A DNA stretch of 64,000 bases from Didymodactylos carnosus. Taxonomy: Eukaryota; Rotifera; Eurotatoria; Philodinida; Philodinidae. Under the pieces are notes generated by a model. That model was not told the DNA's origin. It saw nothing but the letters and a program-made list of their open reading frames with translations, and did not search any database. The stretch spans positions 1 through 64,000 of the forward strand of contig CAJNOQ010000040.1 in assembly GCA_905250885.1 (NCBI GenBank). Direction: 5' to 3'. Below are positions 40,325 to 52,779 of the stretch, in pieces (position 1 is the stretch's first letter; every line of letters begins with the position of its first letter). The position numbers and the translations under genes are program-made.

Positions 40325-40424
40325 GTCCCGTTTCGTCGACACTCACTCTCACACCGCCCCTCCCGCCTTTGAAATTCTGTGATGTATATTCTTTGAAGTG
40401 CCCGATTTGTCGACGAAACGGGAC
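40325..40424. repeat. 100-bp element with 17-bp perfect inverted ends
   Basis: GTCCCGTTTCGTCGACA (40325-40341) and its exact reverse complement (40408-40424) enclose a GC-rich core containing caccgcccctcccgcc. The composition contrasts sharply with the AT-rich surroundings. It could be a tiny MITE or a structured RNA or DNA motif. Confidence 0.6.
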
Positions 40425-41499
40425 GATACCCAAAATTATGAGTAGACGTTATCGATGATATCTAGTGAAAGATATAACTTTTATTTCTAGAAAACCATTA
40501 GTGATACACTTAATGATGACCTTTTACTCTACTATGTATTAATTCAATTTATCGAATTACTAAAATTTTATTTGATGATAGAAAAACTAACAAATGTATA
40601 AGGTTAAGGTGCTCGGTTAAATTATTTTTTGTTTGCTTTATAAAATCAATATTTAGGACATACAATCTGTTTTTGATTAGACAATAAAATCTTTTCCAGT
40701 TACAAAAAAAAAAACTAATGTAGTTATACATATCAATACAAATGTGAGATAATCTATATATATTTACAAAATTATAGTGAAATTAAGATTAATATATCCG
40801 GTTGAACAGCAAATGCATGAATTGTGTTATGTTTTTTCCTAAATGTTGCTACTCGTTTTAAGTATATTGAAGTGAAGTATAAAATTAATCATTCTTTTCG
40901 AACAATCAGAGTATATTAAATCAAGAATGCTCAATAGCCGTTTAATATTCTGTTTTTGTGTTTATTGTTCATGATTGACATCACTGTTAATGTATGTTGT
41001 TTTATTCCCTTCAGGCTTTAATTTATAGTCTTTTGAGCTTTTAGCCGCCTGATCAATAGACTCACTATTTTCATTTCAAGTGATGTTAATCCTATTATCA
41101 TATGAGAAAGCGAAAAAAAAAAGGTCAACACCATTTTTAATTAGTGAAACATGACAGTAGCAGGTATACTGTTTAACAGTTTATATATGATATTCCTTGT
41201 TGCTGTTAGATATATATGCCTGATCAAACATAAATAACTGGTGTAAAACATAATTATTTGAAGGTCATATAATCATCATCATCATTGAACAAAATAAAGA
41301 TAATGACTGCAGAATAAATTTGTTCTCTTTCATCAGTTAAAAAAGTATATTTGATGTGAGAGAAAAGCGGTTGTTGTACGTTGAAGTTTTTCTATTAGTA
41401 CACCTTTTAGTAAAAGTTAATCATTGTTCATAATTTTTCTAGAAGACTTTTTGATATATGTTGATGATGAGTGATCATTGACTAAGATACGCTTTGAAA

Positions 41500-44400
41500 A
41501 TGACTTACAAGCATGATTGGTGGCTCAAAACTTGGCTTATTGCGGCTCTGTGTTCCTTTACTGTTCAATTTGATCCAGGTAAACGTTTTTACCCACAAGT
41601 ATTATTGCCTAAAGGAAATAATGATCTCTCTTCTAGATACATGTCAACAACCAATTGGATTGGAAAATAAAATATTAAATAGTGCATTTAGTGCTAGTAG
41701 TATAGCCAACAAGAATACACAGCCACACTATGCAAGGTAAGCAAAAAAGTTGACAGAATAGAAAACCAATTTATATTTTGTTATTTATAGAATTCGTTCT
41801 GAAACAAACGGCTGGTGTCCATCTCGTCTAATAACATCAGACACATATGAATATTTGGAGATTAATTTGATAAATTTAACGATCATAACTCTTTTGGAAA
41901 TCCAAGGTGGTGGTCAATTGATGGTATGTTTAAATTTAATAATAATAGTTGTATGTCATATTCTTTTATTTTCTAAACAAAATTTAGAATGAACAATTTG
42001 CTGATAATTTTCGATTAGAATATAAACGTCATGAAAATATGACATGGATTAAATATAAGAGTTTTACTGGTCAAGAGGTAATTACACATAATAAGTAGTT
42101 ATCTTTTTGTATTGAAATGTTATTTGATTACTTTTTTATTTAGAAATTAAGTGGAAATATAAATAGTTATATACCGGCTATGCGAGAAATTCTTCCAATA
42201 ATTGTTGCACGAAAAATACGAATTATACCATTAACCGATATACCGAAAAAAGTTTGCATTCGTTTAGAATTGTATGGTTGCCTATCTACAGGTCTAGAAA
42301 GAGAAAACTTCACAAAAAAACATATTTATACTTACTTCAATTCATTTTCTATTGCTAGATGATTTATTATCATATTCTATGCCCCAGGGAGACAAGAGAG
42401 GATTTGATGTGCTATTTATTGATAATACCTATGATGGTAAAAATTCAAATGGAACATTAATAGGTAGGACTAATTGATAAATCAATAAAAAGAAATCAAT
42501 TAATTGTTTCTATTATTCTCAGATGGTTTGGGTCAGTTAACTGATGGTGTATTGGGTGCAGACAATTATTTAGCCGATGGTGGAATGGGAAAGCCTGGTT
42601 ACGATTGGATTGGTTGGAAGAAAAGTCCAAAACGAATATCATCCGTTGATATTATATTTAATTTTGATCATCCGAGAAATTTTTCATTAATAAAATTTTA
42701 TACGAATAATATGTTTTCGAAAGACATTAGTCTATTTAACAGTGTGATAATTGCTACAAGTTTAGATGGTTTAAAATTTGAACCGAAATTAGTTTATCGT
42801 TCAATACGTCAAGATCATTCGAGTATGAAATCAAGATTCGTCGAAGTACCATTAAAATTTTTAATTGGGAAAATTCTTAAAATAACATTATCATTCAATA
42901 AAAAATGGATATTGATTAGTGAAGTAAAATTTGAATCTACAGTTATTATATCAAATACGATTCGTCATACAAGCACTGTTGGAAGTTTATCGCCTGTTAT
43001 TGCTGAAGGTAAGTGATACGTAACCAATGTTATTTACAATTGATAAAAATATGCTTATTTCACGATCAGATCAACTATTAAACAAGCTTCAACAATTAAA
43101 ATATTTACTTATATCGTTCATTGGATTAATTGTATCAATCATAATATTAATCTTTTGCTCTTTTCGATGTATACAAAATTGTAAACACAAACAATTAAAT
43201 AAGTCAGTCATTTTCTTCTTACGCTATTCTTACATATCACCAATCATATTTTCTTATATTGTTTGAATAGAATGAGTACTCATTTGGGATATACACCAAT
43301 TTCATTGAAATTTTCACGTGATAAAACTGGATGTTGTTATAATACGAATGGTTGCTCATTGTCTTGTATGTACAGTCGAAAATAAAAGAGAGAGCATTTG
43401 AAAATATGTGTGTTTTTCCTTAGCTGATGGTAATTCAACATGTAGTATATCGAACTCAGATATTAGACAAAATAATTCTCCTCAACATACTCTTTTGATT
43501 TCTACGACAACATCATCAAATAATACTTTAAAGGATACAATCCATCAGACATCAACAAATCCATACTTGACCGCAATAACTGATTATGAAAACGATAACA
43601 TGATTGTAAGAATATCTTTTATTTTCAAAATATCTCTTTTCATTATTTTGTTGTCTTTCTTTTTTCTTTTTTTTTTTTTATAGACAAATCCATATGCTTC
43701 CATTGATGTGTGTCCAAACAATAAAGAAACAGTAGATGAAGCAACAAATATTCAAGGACCATGTGGAAATTCTACATATGAAATGAAATTAGATGCTAGA
43801 ACCATACCATCTCCATTGCTAGTCATCAATGATGAACAACTTATTGTTGAAGAAAAATTTGGACACGGTACTTTTGGAATGGTAAGTGTTTCATAAAATT
43901 TTTAGTTTTATATTGAACTATTCGATTATTCATTCAGATATTTCGTGGCTACGTTTTTCTCAGACATCCGGAAGATACATTGAAATCAGTTTTAATAAAA
44001 TCTCTTAGTACCAATGGTAATGATGAAGCAAAGTAAGTTATTATCAACTGTAAAGTATTGATTGACTGATATTAATCATTAATTATTTTAATAGAAAATG
44101 TTATGAAAAAGAGTATGAAATATTTGGTCAAATAAAACATATAAATATTGCCAATTTACTTTGTTATACAACAAAAAATAACTATTTTGTCATGGAACAT
44201 AGTGATCTGGGTGATCTTTATACATTTTTATCTATCTCATCACATGAGCAAAAAAGTGTATCGTAAGACGAAAACTGTTCTAATTGTTGTTATTATAAAA
44301 TAAATGATACATATATTTTTAGTATGAACATTCGTCTTTTATTAACAAATCAAATAGCGGATGCCATGTGTTATTTGGAATCTAAAAATATTGCTCATCG

Positions 44401-44916
44401 TGATTTGAGTGCAAGAAATTGTCTTATCTATCCAGAATTTGAATTAAAAATAACAAATTCAGCTATGGCATCACCTCAATTCAAATCACACTATTATCAA
44501 ATGAAAGACAATTTATATCCGTTACGCTGGATTTCACCAGAGTCTATTGCAAATGTATGTAAGATGTTTCTGAGTCTGAATTGATTAATTCTCATCGTAT
44601 CATTTTTTTTAATGCGTAGACTCAATTTACGTCTCAATCTGATGTATGGGCATTTGGTATTTGTTTATGGGAAATAATGACCGATTGTAGCACCATGCCA
44701 TATTCAACATTGTCAGATGAAGAAGTGCTATACTGGCTACTGACCATGTCAAACTCACCGATAAAAAAGAGTGGTCTACAATTATCAAGACCAATATGTA
44801 TGTCAAAAGAACTACTTGATTTAATGTCAGAATGTTGGAGAGCTTACCAAGATCGACCAACATTTAAAGAAATTCATACATTTTTAAATAAACGAACAGA
44901 TGGAATGGTGTTATGA
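41500..44916 (+). CDS. DDR: Discoidin-domain receptor with a degenerate kinase domain
   Basis: Animal DDRs are collagen-binding receptor tyrosine kinases at the plasma membrane. Fifteen exons (41500-41578, 41637-41736, 41791-41923, 41988-42077, 42144-42291, 42359-42463, 42523-43008, 43070-43202, 43271-43365, 43424-43605, 43684-43881, 43938-44032, 44095-44262, 44323-44554, 44620-44916) give 846 aa with every phase closing. A discoidin domain (from TCQQPIGL to ELYGCL) is followed by the DDR-specific second domain (DDLLSY, TYDG, GLGQLTDG, GYDWIGWK, NNMFSK). One transmembrane helix lies near residues 392-412, then a juxtamembrane region with two NPY motifs. The kinase-like domain (about 570-846) keeps the Gly loop (GHGTFG), the VLIK lysine (about 604) and HRDLSARN, but the DFG triad reads NSA in KITNSAMAS. 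YY in the activation segment and ISPES follow. It is probably a pseudokinase receptor acting as a scaffold. Confidence 0.87.
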
Positions 44917-45406
44917 TGGCATATACTGAAGAAACAATTTTACTACGTATTTTGTTATAATTTTTATTGTTGTTTTCATTTTTAATGTTTATTTGTAACA
45001 AAAAATATATATATACTTGTTGTTTTAGTGTGTAAACAAAGCATATTTAGATCTGATTTCAATTTGGATCTTCAAATCGATTTTTTCAATCTCAACTTAT
45101 CTAAAAATATTCTTTATAAGTCTATAGAAATAAAAAATACAAAATTCAATCAATATTTCGTTAAAGAACAAATAAAATGACGAAATAACTCTTTAAAGAG
45201 TATCATTTAACTTATTAGCGATTTTAATGTGTTCTTTTTTTCTCCCGCATTCAAAAAGTAAATTTTAAAAAACATCTTTTGTCTGAAATCTGATTGTTGA
45301 TTTTATTTTTTTGTTTTCATCTATTTACATTAAATTACTTTACAAAACGCATAGTTAAATAAACTCTGTGAAAGTATTGTTAAGCAGATTGTCGTTAACT
45401 CGTTAA
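44917..45406. other. Intergenic region between DDR and the Ly6-type gene
   Basis: AT-rich; presumably the DDR 3' UTR and the promoter of the next gene. No clear sites. Confidence 0.4.
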
Positions 45407-45922
45407 ATGTATTTTTCAGCTTTAGCAGTGTCGTTTTGTGCTGTGCTTTTTCTCTTTTATGCAGGTTAGTGAACTGGTTCATTTTATACTAGTTTTGCTT
45501 CATGAGTTGATATTTCTCTGATTAGAACATGGAACGGCTCTGTTTAATGTGATATGCTATGAATGTGAAAATTGTACAGATCCATTTAGTAATACTTCTT
45601 CATCACTTCGCATTACCTCTTTATGCAATGCATGTTATGTATGTATCTTATTATATTGATAGATTATTCATTTTTGAATTTACTTTTTTTTCTGTTTTAT
45701 TAATAGAAACTTGCGATTGGTGTTGCTTATGCGCCATCGCCGTATATAATAAGAAAATGTGTATCTGCATGCTTAGAGGCTAATCAAGCATTTGGTGGCG
45801 GATCGGTTATTGCAAGTTGTTGTGCAACAAATTTATGTAATTTGGGAAGTACAATACAAAATTCAATCATCAGTATTGTAATACTACTATTATTCGTACA
45901 ATTATTCAAAATTTATGGATAA
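45407..45922 (+). CDS. Ly6/uPAR-type three-finger protein, probably GPI-anchored
   Basis: Small secreted or surface protein of 128 aa from three exons (45407-45464, 45526-45638, 45707-45922) that join in phase. A signal peptide (MYFSALAVSFCAVLFLFYA) is followed by a domain with ten cysteines beginning ICYECENC and ending ASCCATNLCN. The CC-x4-CN ending is the hallmark of Ly6/uPAR domains. A hydrophobic C-terminal tail (SIISIVILLLFVQLF) after a small-residue stretch fits GPI attachment. Family members modulate receptors or septate junctions; the target here is unknown. Same strand as the discoidin receptor, about 0.5 kb apart, with no evidence of a functional link. A single-pass anchor instead of GPI is possible. 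Confidence 0.7.
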
Positions 45923-45967
45923 TTTTACGATCAATTGATCACGTTAACAATTGGATTAATCATGAAC

Positions 45968-45973
45968 AATAAA
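45968..45973 (+). terminator. Polyadenylation signal of the Ly6-type gene
   Basis: AATAAA lies 46 nt after the stop codon. Confidence 0.45.
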
Positions 45974-48278
45974 AGGTTATGTTCAGCTAGTGGAAAAATA
46001 GAAGAAAAACAAGGGAATCTTTTCTCTTGCCTACCACCTTCTAGCCTTAACTGAGATTGAAATGAAACTAAAATCGAGTTTTGTCACTGATTAGTTGAAG
46101 AAATGATATTAGTATTAAGAGTTCAAGTTGTAAGAGCAAGAAAAATCATTTACATTTTTGCTATTGAATAGCAAAAAAATGAATACAAAAAATAAATACA
46201 AAGAAAAATCTATGCTCTGCTTTTAAATTTTGAATTCTATAATATATCATGAAAACTTGTAACTTCAGTATTAAATGCATCTGCTACAAAAAATTTACCT
46301 ATCACAAATTCTGAACACTAAACATGACTACACATTCTTTATCAATGTATTCTTGTGGATAGTAAGAAATTGAGACGGATAATTTTTTGAAATTAAAATT
46401 CTCACAGTCTTCAAAGAACATGACTAATTACTCAATACTCACATAACGGTGATGGCATCTGTATAAATTTTGTTGAGCAGGAGTACTATTGAACAGATCT
46501 TCACAATCTCCACTTTGATAACAACTAACAACTAATACTATATTGACAAAGATTAAATTATAGACAGTGACCAGAACAATAATTATCGGATACTATCAGC
46601 TTCTTGATTTGACTTCTTTAATCCAGTATCTAGTCGTGGTTTATTAGAAAAAAATTTCATCAGTCAGATCGAACAGAATATTTTCAACCTCGATGCCCCA
46701 ATGCTGAAAGAAATCATAACCTAAATTCTTCTTTTCTTGTTCTATACATATGTTTGAATCGAAATTCACTTATTGGAGTCTCTTATATGATGTATCTGAA
46801 CTTTTAATAGGTCTTGTCTGGTCGATAATCTCAAAGATAACTCGGGCAGCCTCCTAACAGAATCTCTCGTGACTTTTGGCCAGAAATCAACAGTTAGCCG
46901 ACACATTAATCATTGATTACTTACGGAAACAAATAATTAAGATCTTTTTTGAAATTTTTTGTTCTGATGGAAAATAAATCGTTGTACTTTCTACGCAATG
47001 AGTAAGTTTTATAAATCTGTTTTATAGTGAATATTATTCTTTAGAAAAAGACATCTCTATGCGTGAGATTCAAAATACATTAGGTTTTTTCATATGACGC
47101 TTTAAAGTTTTTCAAGCTATTTTGAAAAAGATTTTAGAAGGCTAAACGGGAGCTTTTGTCCACGTATTCAAAAAAAATTTCAGGAAAATAGGCGTTCGTA
47201 ACATTCTATTTTTGTATTATCAAACAAAATAAAATGATTAACAGCAATTAAACAATATACAATGACTGATAGATATTATAGTCGCTCACTCCATTATCGA
47301 AACAAATAACAAACGTATCAGCTGAACTAGGAATAGTAACGAATTACCTTCAGAATGGTCTGAAACGAAAAGAATTATAGTTAAAAAGATGTTAAAATAA
47401 AAAACCCGAAATCCGATTTCTAGTCATATATTTAGAATAAAGTATACTATGGTAGGATTTGTTTGTAGTAATATATTTAAAGTAAAAATTATTTCCGATT
47501 TCAGTAGCAACCGAAGAAAACTGCCTTAAGTGTAAACTTTTTGAAAATTCAGATAATTTAGGTGAAATTTCACCCCTGGGCATCCTTCCAGCTGTCCATG
47601 ATCTTCCAGTCAAATATTTTTGAGCTTTTAATTAGATCTTAGTTACTGATAAAAGTTTGTAAGTTATTAGCAAAGTAATAATAAGTAGAAAAGAATTATC
47701 AGACTAAAACGTAAACAGAGAGAGGGTGATGTTCCTTTGTTAGTTAAAATGAAGAATATTTAGAACAATAGTTTTTCAATAATCACTGGATGACTCAATG
47801 ATTTCCTACATATTTTGATGATGATGTTGAAAGTAATTGATAGAGGCTGTAGCAAAGTTCCAAATACGTGTGAACGACGATGTAGTAAATGCACTCGTTG
47901 ATATACTCACGATTAGATATAAGAGAATAAAGATGGTATACAATCATTTCATTTTTATATTGTTTGAAAATGATATATGATATCAGGAAAACACTTTAAT
48001 TTGAAATAAACGTCTTTTTATTGTTTAGTCTATGATGATGTACACTAGTACACAAAAAAATATATCTTACTCGGCCACTGCGATAATTGTTAACATTTTC
48101 ATTCACTTATGTCCATCAGTTTTACGAATAATTTGTCAAATTGTTTTCTTACAATTGATGATGGAACAACTTTCAAATGAATACATATTAATTCAAAACA
48201 ATTTATTGATGAATTTGGCCAATTAACTTTTGCCATTTCTCTGTGATCAAATATAAACCGATATAAAACAATATTTTA
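45974..48278. other. 2.3-kb intergenic region, no gene recognised
   Basis: AT-rich with short, unsupported open frames. The frame at 48032-48226 contains hydrophobic residues but has no neighbouring exons or motif. Confidence 0.45.
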
Positions 48279-51035
48279 TTAAAAAGTTAACACAAACCGA
48301 TAGAAATCATTGTGTAAGCAACCAGGAGGTTGTAAACTAAAGTAAGATTGATGTAAACGGAGTGTATCGTTCTGAAATCTAGAAATATATAGTATTTCAC
48401 GTATCATTCTCAATTTTAACATACATTATTTTCTTCCATCCATAGAGTGTAATTATATGTAAAATGATCATCAGCTACGGTATAGGATGTATAACCATTC
48501 TGTAGTTGTTTAAGACATTCTAATTCAAAATCATGAATCTAGAAATATATATATTAAAAATAATCTCCTAATACATTAAATAACAGATTATTTGTATTTA
48601 TTACTTTTTGATAGGCTAATTTTGTTGAATTTGATGATACTTCAACGTGTTCACTTGTCCATGTTTGCATTAATGCTGGTGTACATATGATACCACGTTT
48701 TCTATCGGTAAACACAAAATGAGCAAGACCCGGAAATTCATTGTAACAACTGTTTGTTAAAGAAAACAAGTTTTCTTTTTTATCTTTAACTGAATTATTA
48801 TTTATTAACAATTTTTCATTAAAAAGGATACAAACTCATGGTAATATTTCGTTGTGCTTTGACTTCTATAAAACTGAAACAATCTTGTAATTGTTTCGTT
48901 AATTTGTATTTAATATTTGCTGTTATTTCTGAATATGCACCAAAATTAAAAATTGGTTGATTTTTTATACGTGACCGTCCAGTATCATCATTATCTAATG
49001 TATCAGTAAAAATAGGTTCCATTTGTAATACTTCCTTATTTTTATCATCCGTAATCAAATATTCATTTGAATCAAAAAATAAATCGCGAAATAATTTTGT
49101 AGCCGTACGACTTATGTGAGTCAAATGTGGCGTTATTCGCTCACTAAAATAATTTAACTTTCATTTATTTGTGTGTGTGAGACTGAAATTTACGTACTAT
49201 GTAGCTGAAACAACAGTATTATTCAATATTTGAGTAAATAATGTATTCAACTTTTCGGACATGAGTACCGATTGTGTTCTGGATGCTTCAAGCTAATGAA
49301 TTGAAATGTGTGTAGATAACAAATTTAATATATAAGATCTACCGCATTAAACATACATTTTTTTTTACAATATCATAACCTTCAATAACTCGAACAAGAT
49401 AGGCCATCTGATCCAATAATTTTGATTCTGGGATAATTTGTTGTAAAATACAACCATCTACTAAACTGGTTAGTTCATACAAATTTGTTGATAAGGCCGA
49501 TGTTTTCCACTAGATAAAAGATCAATTTGACAGTTCATAGGAGATGGTACAATAGGAATACGATGATATTTACTTCTATTAAGGATAATACACTTATTTC
49601 ATTTGTCAACGGTATTGTTAATAACATAAATGGTGCACAATTACTTTTTGTCGTTTTTAAAAAGACCGTTTCTGAGCCATGTAATTTATACGCATTTTCA
49701 AAATGAATTATTGGCACAGATTTTGACTAAAATTGATTAGTGATATGTAAAAAACAACAAAAACAACAATAACTTTTAAACATACTCGTTGCGGTACATT
49801 TGGAATTAAAGTACCAAGTGTGCTGTCGGTAGTATCGTGCGAGAAGGATGCTCTTATGTTCTATATCAAGATAAATGTAATTAAATATCTAATATAGAAT
49901 TATCCTATGTTCACTAGTATATACCGATGATGTGCCTTTCGTCAAAGTTTCATCTTTCCATTTGTACTTATGAGCAATGACGGCACTATCCTTTAACTCT
50001 GTAAATTGACTTCTAATTTGACGACTAGAGTTATTTAATAGTAATAAAAATAAATCAGCAGAACTTGGACGACACCAATCAGAGCTAAAAGAAAACAAAA
50101 AATTTAACTTTATATTAACAAATATAAAATATTATTAACATACCTCGTTTGAAAATAGACAATTTTATCTCTACAACATATAATCATAATTGATGGTTGT
50201 GTCTCTAACCATAATTGAATTTCTTTGGCTAATAAAATGAATGATTCTACACAATGTTGTTTCACTAATGAATTCATATATAAATATTCACAACTCTAAA
50301 AATTTAAATGAGAAAAATCATGAATATTAGTTAATTATAAATTGTACTTCAAATAAATAAGCTTGATTTGAATTAATATCATTGAGAAATAGTTGTATAG
50401 CTGCTGATATTCGAACTGATATTAAATCTCCAATGATTGGTTCATTATTCGATTTACTAAATATTATATAGAATACATACACAATTTAATTTTAATATAT
50501 TATAAAAACTAACTTGAATGGAAGTACGCCAAGATGAAATTTAATTAGAGCTAATAATAAATTAATTACTTTTTGTATAATAATAGTGTCAAATGATGAA
50601 TCAGCCATACACAAAATAGTGTCATATTTTAACTAAAATGAAACAAATAAAAAGTGAATGATTTTTCTAAAGTAAAATTAGATACCCGTTCAAAAAATAT
50701 TTGAATTCCAGAGTCAAGTGTAACTGAATGTAGTGGATTATTTCTCTCTTGTGTTTGATCATATGAATTAATGAGTACCGCTAATTGTAGAGAAATGATA
50801 TCATCAAATTGCATTAAATTTTCTTCTCCTCCATTATCATATCCCGATTCATTCTAAATTTTAAACACATGTATAGTTTTTAAATAAAAACAAATAAATT
50901 AACATAATTAAAACACACTTGAGTATAACGTGTACTGAAACATTGTTGCAAATAGACAAGAAGATCATCCGTGATAAAACGGTATACAACGGTTCTATTA
51001 GTGCCAAAAATAAATAAACCAAATAAACGTTTCAT
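48279..51035 (-). CDS. HPS1: HPS1-like subunit of BLOC-3
   Basis: In animals HPS1 pairs with HPS4 as BLOC-3, the exchange factor for Rab32/Rab38 in biogenesis of lysosome-related organelles. About fourteen small exons run from ATG at 51035 (first exon 50919-51035, 39 codons) to TAA at 48279. Recognisable blocks in order are a longin-like N-terminus (MKRLFGLFIFGTNRTVVYRF), RPSSADLFLLLLNNSS, a segment with IIHFENAYKLHGSE and APFMLLTIPL, then QRNITM joined to EFPGLAHFVFTDRKRG, LKQLQNGYTSYTVADDHF with YTLWMEEN, and PPGCLHNDFYR near the end. The QRNITM-FPGL-HF-DR series is the strongest match to vertebrate HPS1. The total is about 600-650 aa, slightly shorter than the human protein. Middle exon limits are approximate. 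Confidence 0.82.
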
Positions 51036-51637
51036 GTTTTGAAAATGATAATAACGTAATAAACGTTTGTTTTCGTTTGATAGTAAATGATGTCACCTGT
51101 AAACTATGTGATCTGATAACAGCAGTACTCTCTATATTTATTTTTTAAAAAAAAAAATGTTTTAGACGTTGTTTTTATGTAATAATTTAATTTGATGAAT
51201 AAAATTATTTTTTTTGATGATACAAGTGAATAGCGATAAACTTGCTGAATGAAATACTTTTTAGGCTTATCTACCGTTATTTTACAAACACTTTTCTAGG
51301 TACGAGGAACGCAGAAAAAACGGATTTATGTTCTAGTTTTATTTTGATCATAGAAGAATAGTTTTATGCAGAATGGGGGACGTTTTTTCACTTAAATTAT
51401 GATTTTCATGATCGAGTAACATATAAAACTAATTATTCAAAAGACCTTCCGAGTAGATCTCTACTCTTATTTATGCAGTCCAAGATGACTCTGTTGCATG
51501 TATACATATTTGTATGAATTACGTTGCTAAGTATGTTACCTCAATCGATGATCACATCGTAACTACTGTATGTTACAAAGATAAGGCACGTGACTATTTT
51601 TAAAATATATTAGGGGGAGCGGATCATTATATGCATT
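51036..51637. other. Intergenic region upstream of HPS1
   Basis: AT-rich; it should contain the HPS1 promoter and the 3' flank of the next minus-strand gene. No specific sites recognised. Confidence 0.4.
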
Positions 51638-52345
51638 TTATTTAGAAGGCTTTATACTGACGAAAATAATAGCAAGAATAAACAAAATAATGAAAATTAA
51701 TAGATGAATAACAATCTCTTTTGGAAATCTGCTGAGACGTTGATAATGATCGTCGTAGAGCATAACTTGTATTTCAGTAAGTTGAATATTTTCTCTTCGC
51801 ACTGCAGCCGCAATAACTGCTGGATCGATAAGGGCAGCAAGGACTCCAGTGAGAACTGTGGCGTTCACAGGGATGGTGTAAAATCTATTAATCATACCAC
51901 CGAGCTGTCCTCGTTGCACTTGTCTCATAAGATCTGGATTAATAAGAACTCGATTGAATCTAAAGATGGCAATGTTGTAGATGGATAATGCAATATAAAG
52001 AACGGAGAGTACAAATGGAATGGCAGCGTATCCTTTTGTGTAAATGCTTGCGATGCCAAAACCGAAACAGAGAAGAATGGCAAGTAGCACTATATAACGA
52101 TATAAGAAAAAATGACCACCACGCATTGAACGCTTGTTTTTCCCGCTCATTTGATGATTAATTTGATTCATATTGCGTACAACATGATTGTAGTTGGCGG
52201 GATATGTGTTGCGAATGAATACCTGTATAGTTGTGTCGCGAGGTTGACCCATTTCCATAGTCGTTTCCCGGGTCATAGCCACGAATCCATTGTTCTCTAT
52301 AGTAGCTACCCCGACGGTGTTCTGTCGATGAAGCTGAGTCGTCAT
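51638..52345 (-). CDS. Multi-pass membrane protein of unknown function
   Basis: A single-exon 235-aa protein, unusual here where most genes are intron-rich. The first 75 or so residues are hydrophilic (Thr, Asn, Gln and Arg). Then come two close hydrophobic helices (YIVLLAILLCFGFGIASIY and the following IPFVLSVLYIALSIYNIAIF), a moderately hydrophobic segment with VLTGVLAALIDPAVIAAAV, and a strong final helix (IHLLIFIILFILAIIFVSI) close to the C-terminus. Three or four membrane passes are predicted, with a basic end. The ATG is the first in frame. No family was recognised. The lack of introns could mean a retrocopy or simply a lineage-specific gene. Confidence 0.65.
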   Translation of the reverse strand: MTTQLHRQNTVGVATIENNGFVAMTRETTMEMGQPRDTTIQVFIRNTYPANYNHVVRNMNQINHQMSGKNKRSMRGGHFFLYRYIVLLAILLCFGFGIASIYTKGYAAIPFVLSVLYIALSIYNIAIFRFNRVLINPDLMRQVQRGQLGGMINRFYTIPVNATVLTGVLAALIDPAVIAAAVRRENIQLTEIQVMLYDDHYQRLSRFPKEIVIHLLIFIILFILAIIFVSIKPSK

Positions 52346-52779
52346 GCCTTCAATTTTTCTTGTCGAGTTGCTTGTGTTGTGTCAAGCTGCGATTCTCTGC
52401 TTTATATTGGCATGTGGCATTACTGGAAAAGGCTAATGAATAATCCAATGCGTTGGAGGAGTGAATTAGTTCACAGAAGTGCTGTAGAAGGCATCTATTT
52501 ATTCTCATTTTTTGGTTTTTTCCCACAAATGATTTTTTTTCCAATTCAGCAAAAATTCAGCACTATGAAAACGATCGCTTGATGAACTGATTTCGCTTGA
52601 GGCTTGAGGCAAGAATCTTACAGCTTGGTAATTACCAACAGAATTATACATGTGTACAATACCGAAATAATAATACATAACAAAAAATAATAATAAGACT
52701 TCACTATCGAATAAGACAAATTTACCTGTTGTTTGCTTAGTAAAAAAACTGAATAAAATTTTTCTGAATACATCATATT

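Larger units (their letters stand above)
34036..41499. other. 7.5-kb AT-rich stretch without recognisable genes
   Basis: No open frame with domain or splice support was found on either strand. It holds poly-T and poly-A runs, a TA/CA/TC microsatellite block near 35980-36070 and a small inverted-repeat element at 40325-40424. It may be a large regulatory region, the site of unrecognised long non-coding RNA, or the far 5' part of the discoidin receptor gene. Confidence 0.45.

Noticed and set aside
48032-48226. 64-codon hydrophobic plus-strand frame resembling part of a membrane protein
   Set aside because: No flanking exons, motif or codon pattern beyond AT-rich bias.
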